DNA of 5,058 nt from a bacterium. Lineage in GTDB: Bacteria; CG2-30-53-67; CG2-30-70-394. The notes under the pieces were generated by a model. It was not told the origin of the DNA and searched no databases. It worked only from the letters and a program-made list of their open reading frames with translations. The stretch is taken from positions 1 to 5,058 of the forward strand of contig JAJRSX010000134.1 in NCBI GenBank assembly GCA_024278555.1, given 5' to 3'. This document shows positions 4,839 to 5,058 of the stretch, piece by piece (the stretch's first letter is position 1; each line of letters starts with the position of its first letter). The translations under genes were made by a program, and so were the position numbers.

Positions 4839-4970
4839 AACGTAGCCTTGGGGTCAGGAACGGAACGTAGCCTTGGGGTCAGTTCTTTATTTTATAGCGT
4901 ATAGCCTTGGGGTCAGTTCTTTATTTTATAGCGTAGCCTTGGAACGCAGCAGAACGTAGCCTTGGGGGTC
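4839..4970. repeat. AT-rich array of GTAGCCTTGGGGTCAG repeats
   Basis: The core GTAGCCTTGG occurs at 4842, 4867, 4933 and 4956, with a variant (ATAGCCTTGG) at 4901. Two copies extend to an identical 32-bp unit (4868-4899 and 4902-4933) running from TAGCCTTGGGGTCAG through an AT-rich TTCTTTATTTTATAGCG. The others are truncated and preceded by AACG. The AT-rich tails contrast with the surrounding GC-rich DNA. Read on the other strand, the unit contains AAAGAACTGACCCC. To my recollection similar phrases accompany REP-associated Y1 transposase genes, but no transposase is in the window, so that link is inference. The array abuts the RNase P RNA fragment exactly where its homology ends. Confidence 0.8.
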
Positions 4971-5058
4971 TACTCTCTGTGGCACTTTCCAAGGGGTCAC
5001 CCCCGGCTGCCGTTAGCAGCCATCCTGCCCTGTGCAGTCCGGACTTTCCTCCCGTTCC
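4967..5058 (-). ncRNA. rnpB: RNase P RNA (class A), 5' segment only, interrupted
   Basis: On the minus strand the sequence shows the conserved RNase P RNA block GAGGAAAGTCC (5051-5041), the start of the core P4 region. It continues with ACTGCACAGGGCAGGATG, a P8-like hairpin GGCTGC-TAAC-GGCAGCC (about 5022-5005), a P9-like GGGG/CCCC hairpin (about 5003-4993), and AAAGTGCCACAGAGAGTAGACC down to 4967. RNase P RNA is the ribozyme that trims tRNA 5' leaders. In intact genes the next bases are GCCGATGG-like, followed by P12 and the 3' core including the second P4 strand, over 200 nt more. Here the repeat array follows and no 3' part is found in the window. The first 60-70 nt lie beyond the window edge. 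As it stands the RNA would be inactive; it may be a relic, a copy broken by the repeat, or an assembly junction. Confidence 0.85.

Noticed and set aside
4408-4839. Plus-strand open frame containing NHEGHERHEG
   Set aside because: The HEG/HER pattern is only the translation of the CACGAAGGG tandem repeat; the rest is antisense to pyrR and its leader.

Overview
The window is GC-rich DNA from a bacterium, most likely a proteobacterium. The evidence is the linked pyrR-pyrB-pyrC order, a DUF4197 relic (a family I associate mainly with proteobacteria) and a class A-type RNase P RNA segment. I cannot place it to genus. All intact genes lie on the minus strand, so the layout is read from high to low coordinates.

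Right end (about 4840-5058): the 5' part of an RNase P RNA on the minus strand, starting beyond the window. Its homology stops after the conserved ACAGAGAGTAGACC segment and is replaced by an AT-rich array of 'GTAGCCTTGGGGTCAG' repeats. The catalytic 3' part of the RNA is not seen anywhere in the window.

Centre (about 2996-4713): a pyrimidine biosynthesis operon. A TTGACA/17 bp/TAGCGT promoter (4685-4713) should start transcription at about 4678. That is the base of a hairpin (4643-4679) with the hallmarks of a PyrR-binding loop: a CNGNGA hexaloop (CUGUGA), an internal bulge and two complete stems. The 3' strand of the lower stem contains a Shine-Dalgarno-like AAGGG for a short leader ORF (4566-4637), which stops 2 nt before the GTG start of pyrR. 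pyrR (regulator) is followed by pyrB (aspartate carbamoyltransferase) and, after a 185-nt repeat-rich gap, pyrC (type I dihydroorotase with all its metal ligands). PyrB and PyrC catalyse steps 2 and 3 of UMP synthesis, and PyrR would feed back on the transcript through the hairpin. No pyrI is present.

Left part (1-1523): beyond pyrC lie a frameshifted, N-terminally truncated DUF4197 relic on the plus strand (1306-1487) and then holA, the clamp-loader delta subunit (204-1235, minus). holA carries an in-frame A AAA AAG heptamer in an unusually A/T-rich codon run. Bases 1-203 hold no convincing gene but include a 16-bp inverted repeat.

The gaps are littered with short periodic repeats (CGTG-, CACGAA- and ACTG-based). 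I saw no tRNA, CRISPR array, transposase gene or phage gene. The most notable observations are the complete PyrR RNA-binding loop at the predicted transcript 5' end with an apparent translation-coupled leader, and the RNase P RNA cut off by a repeat array.
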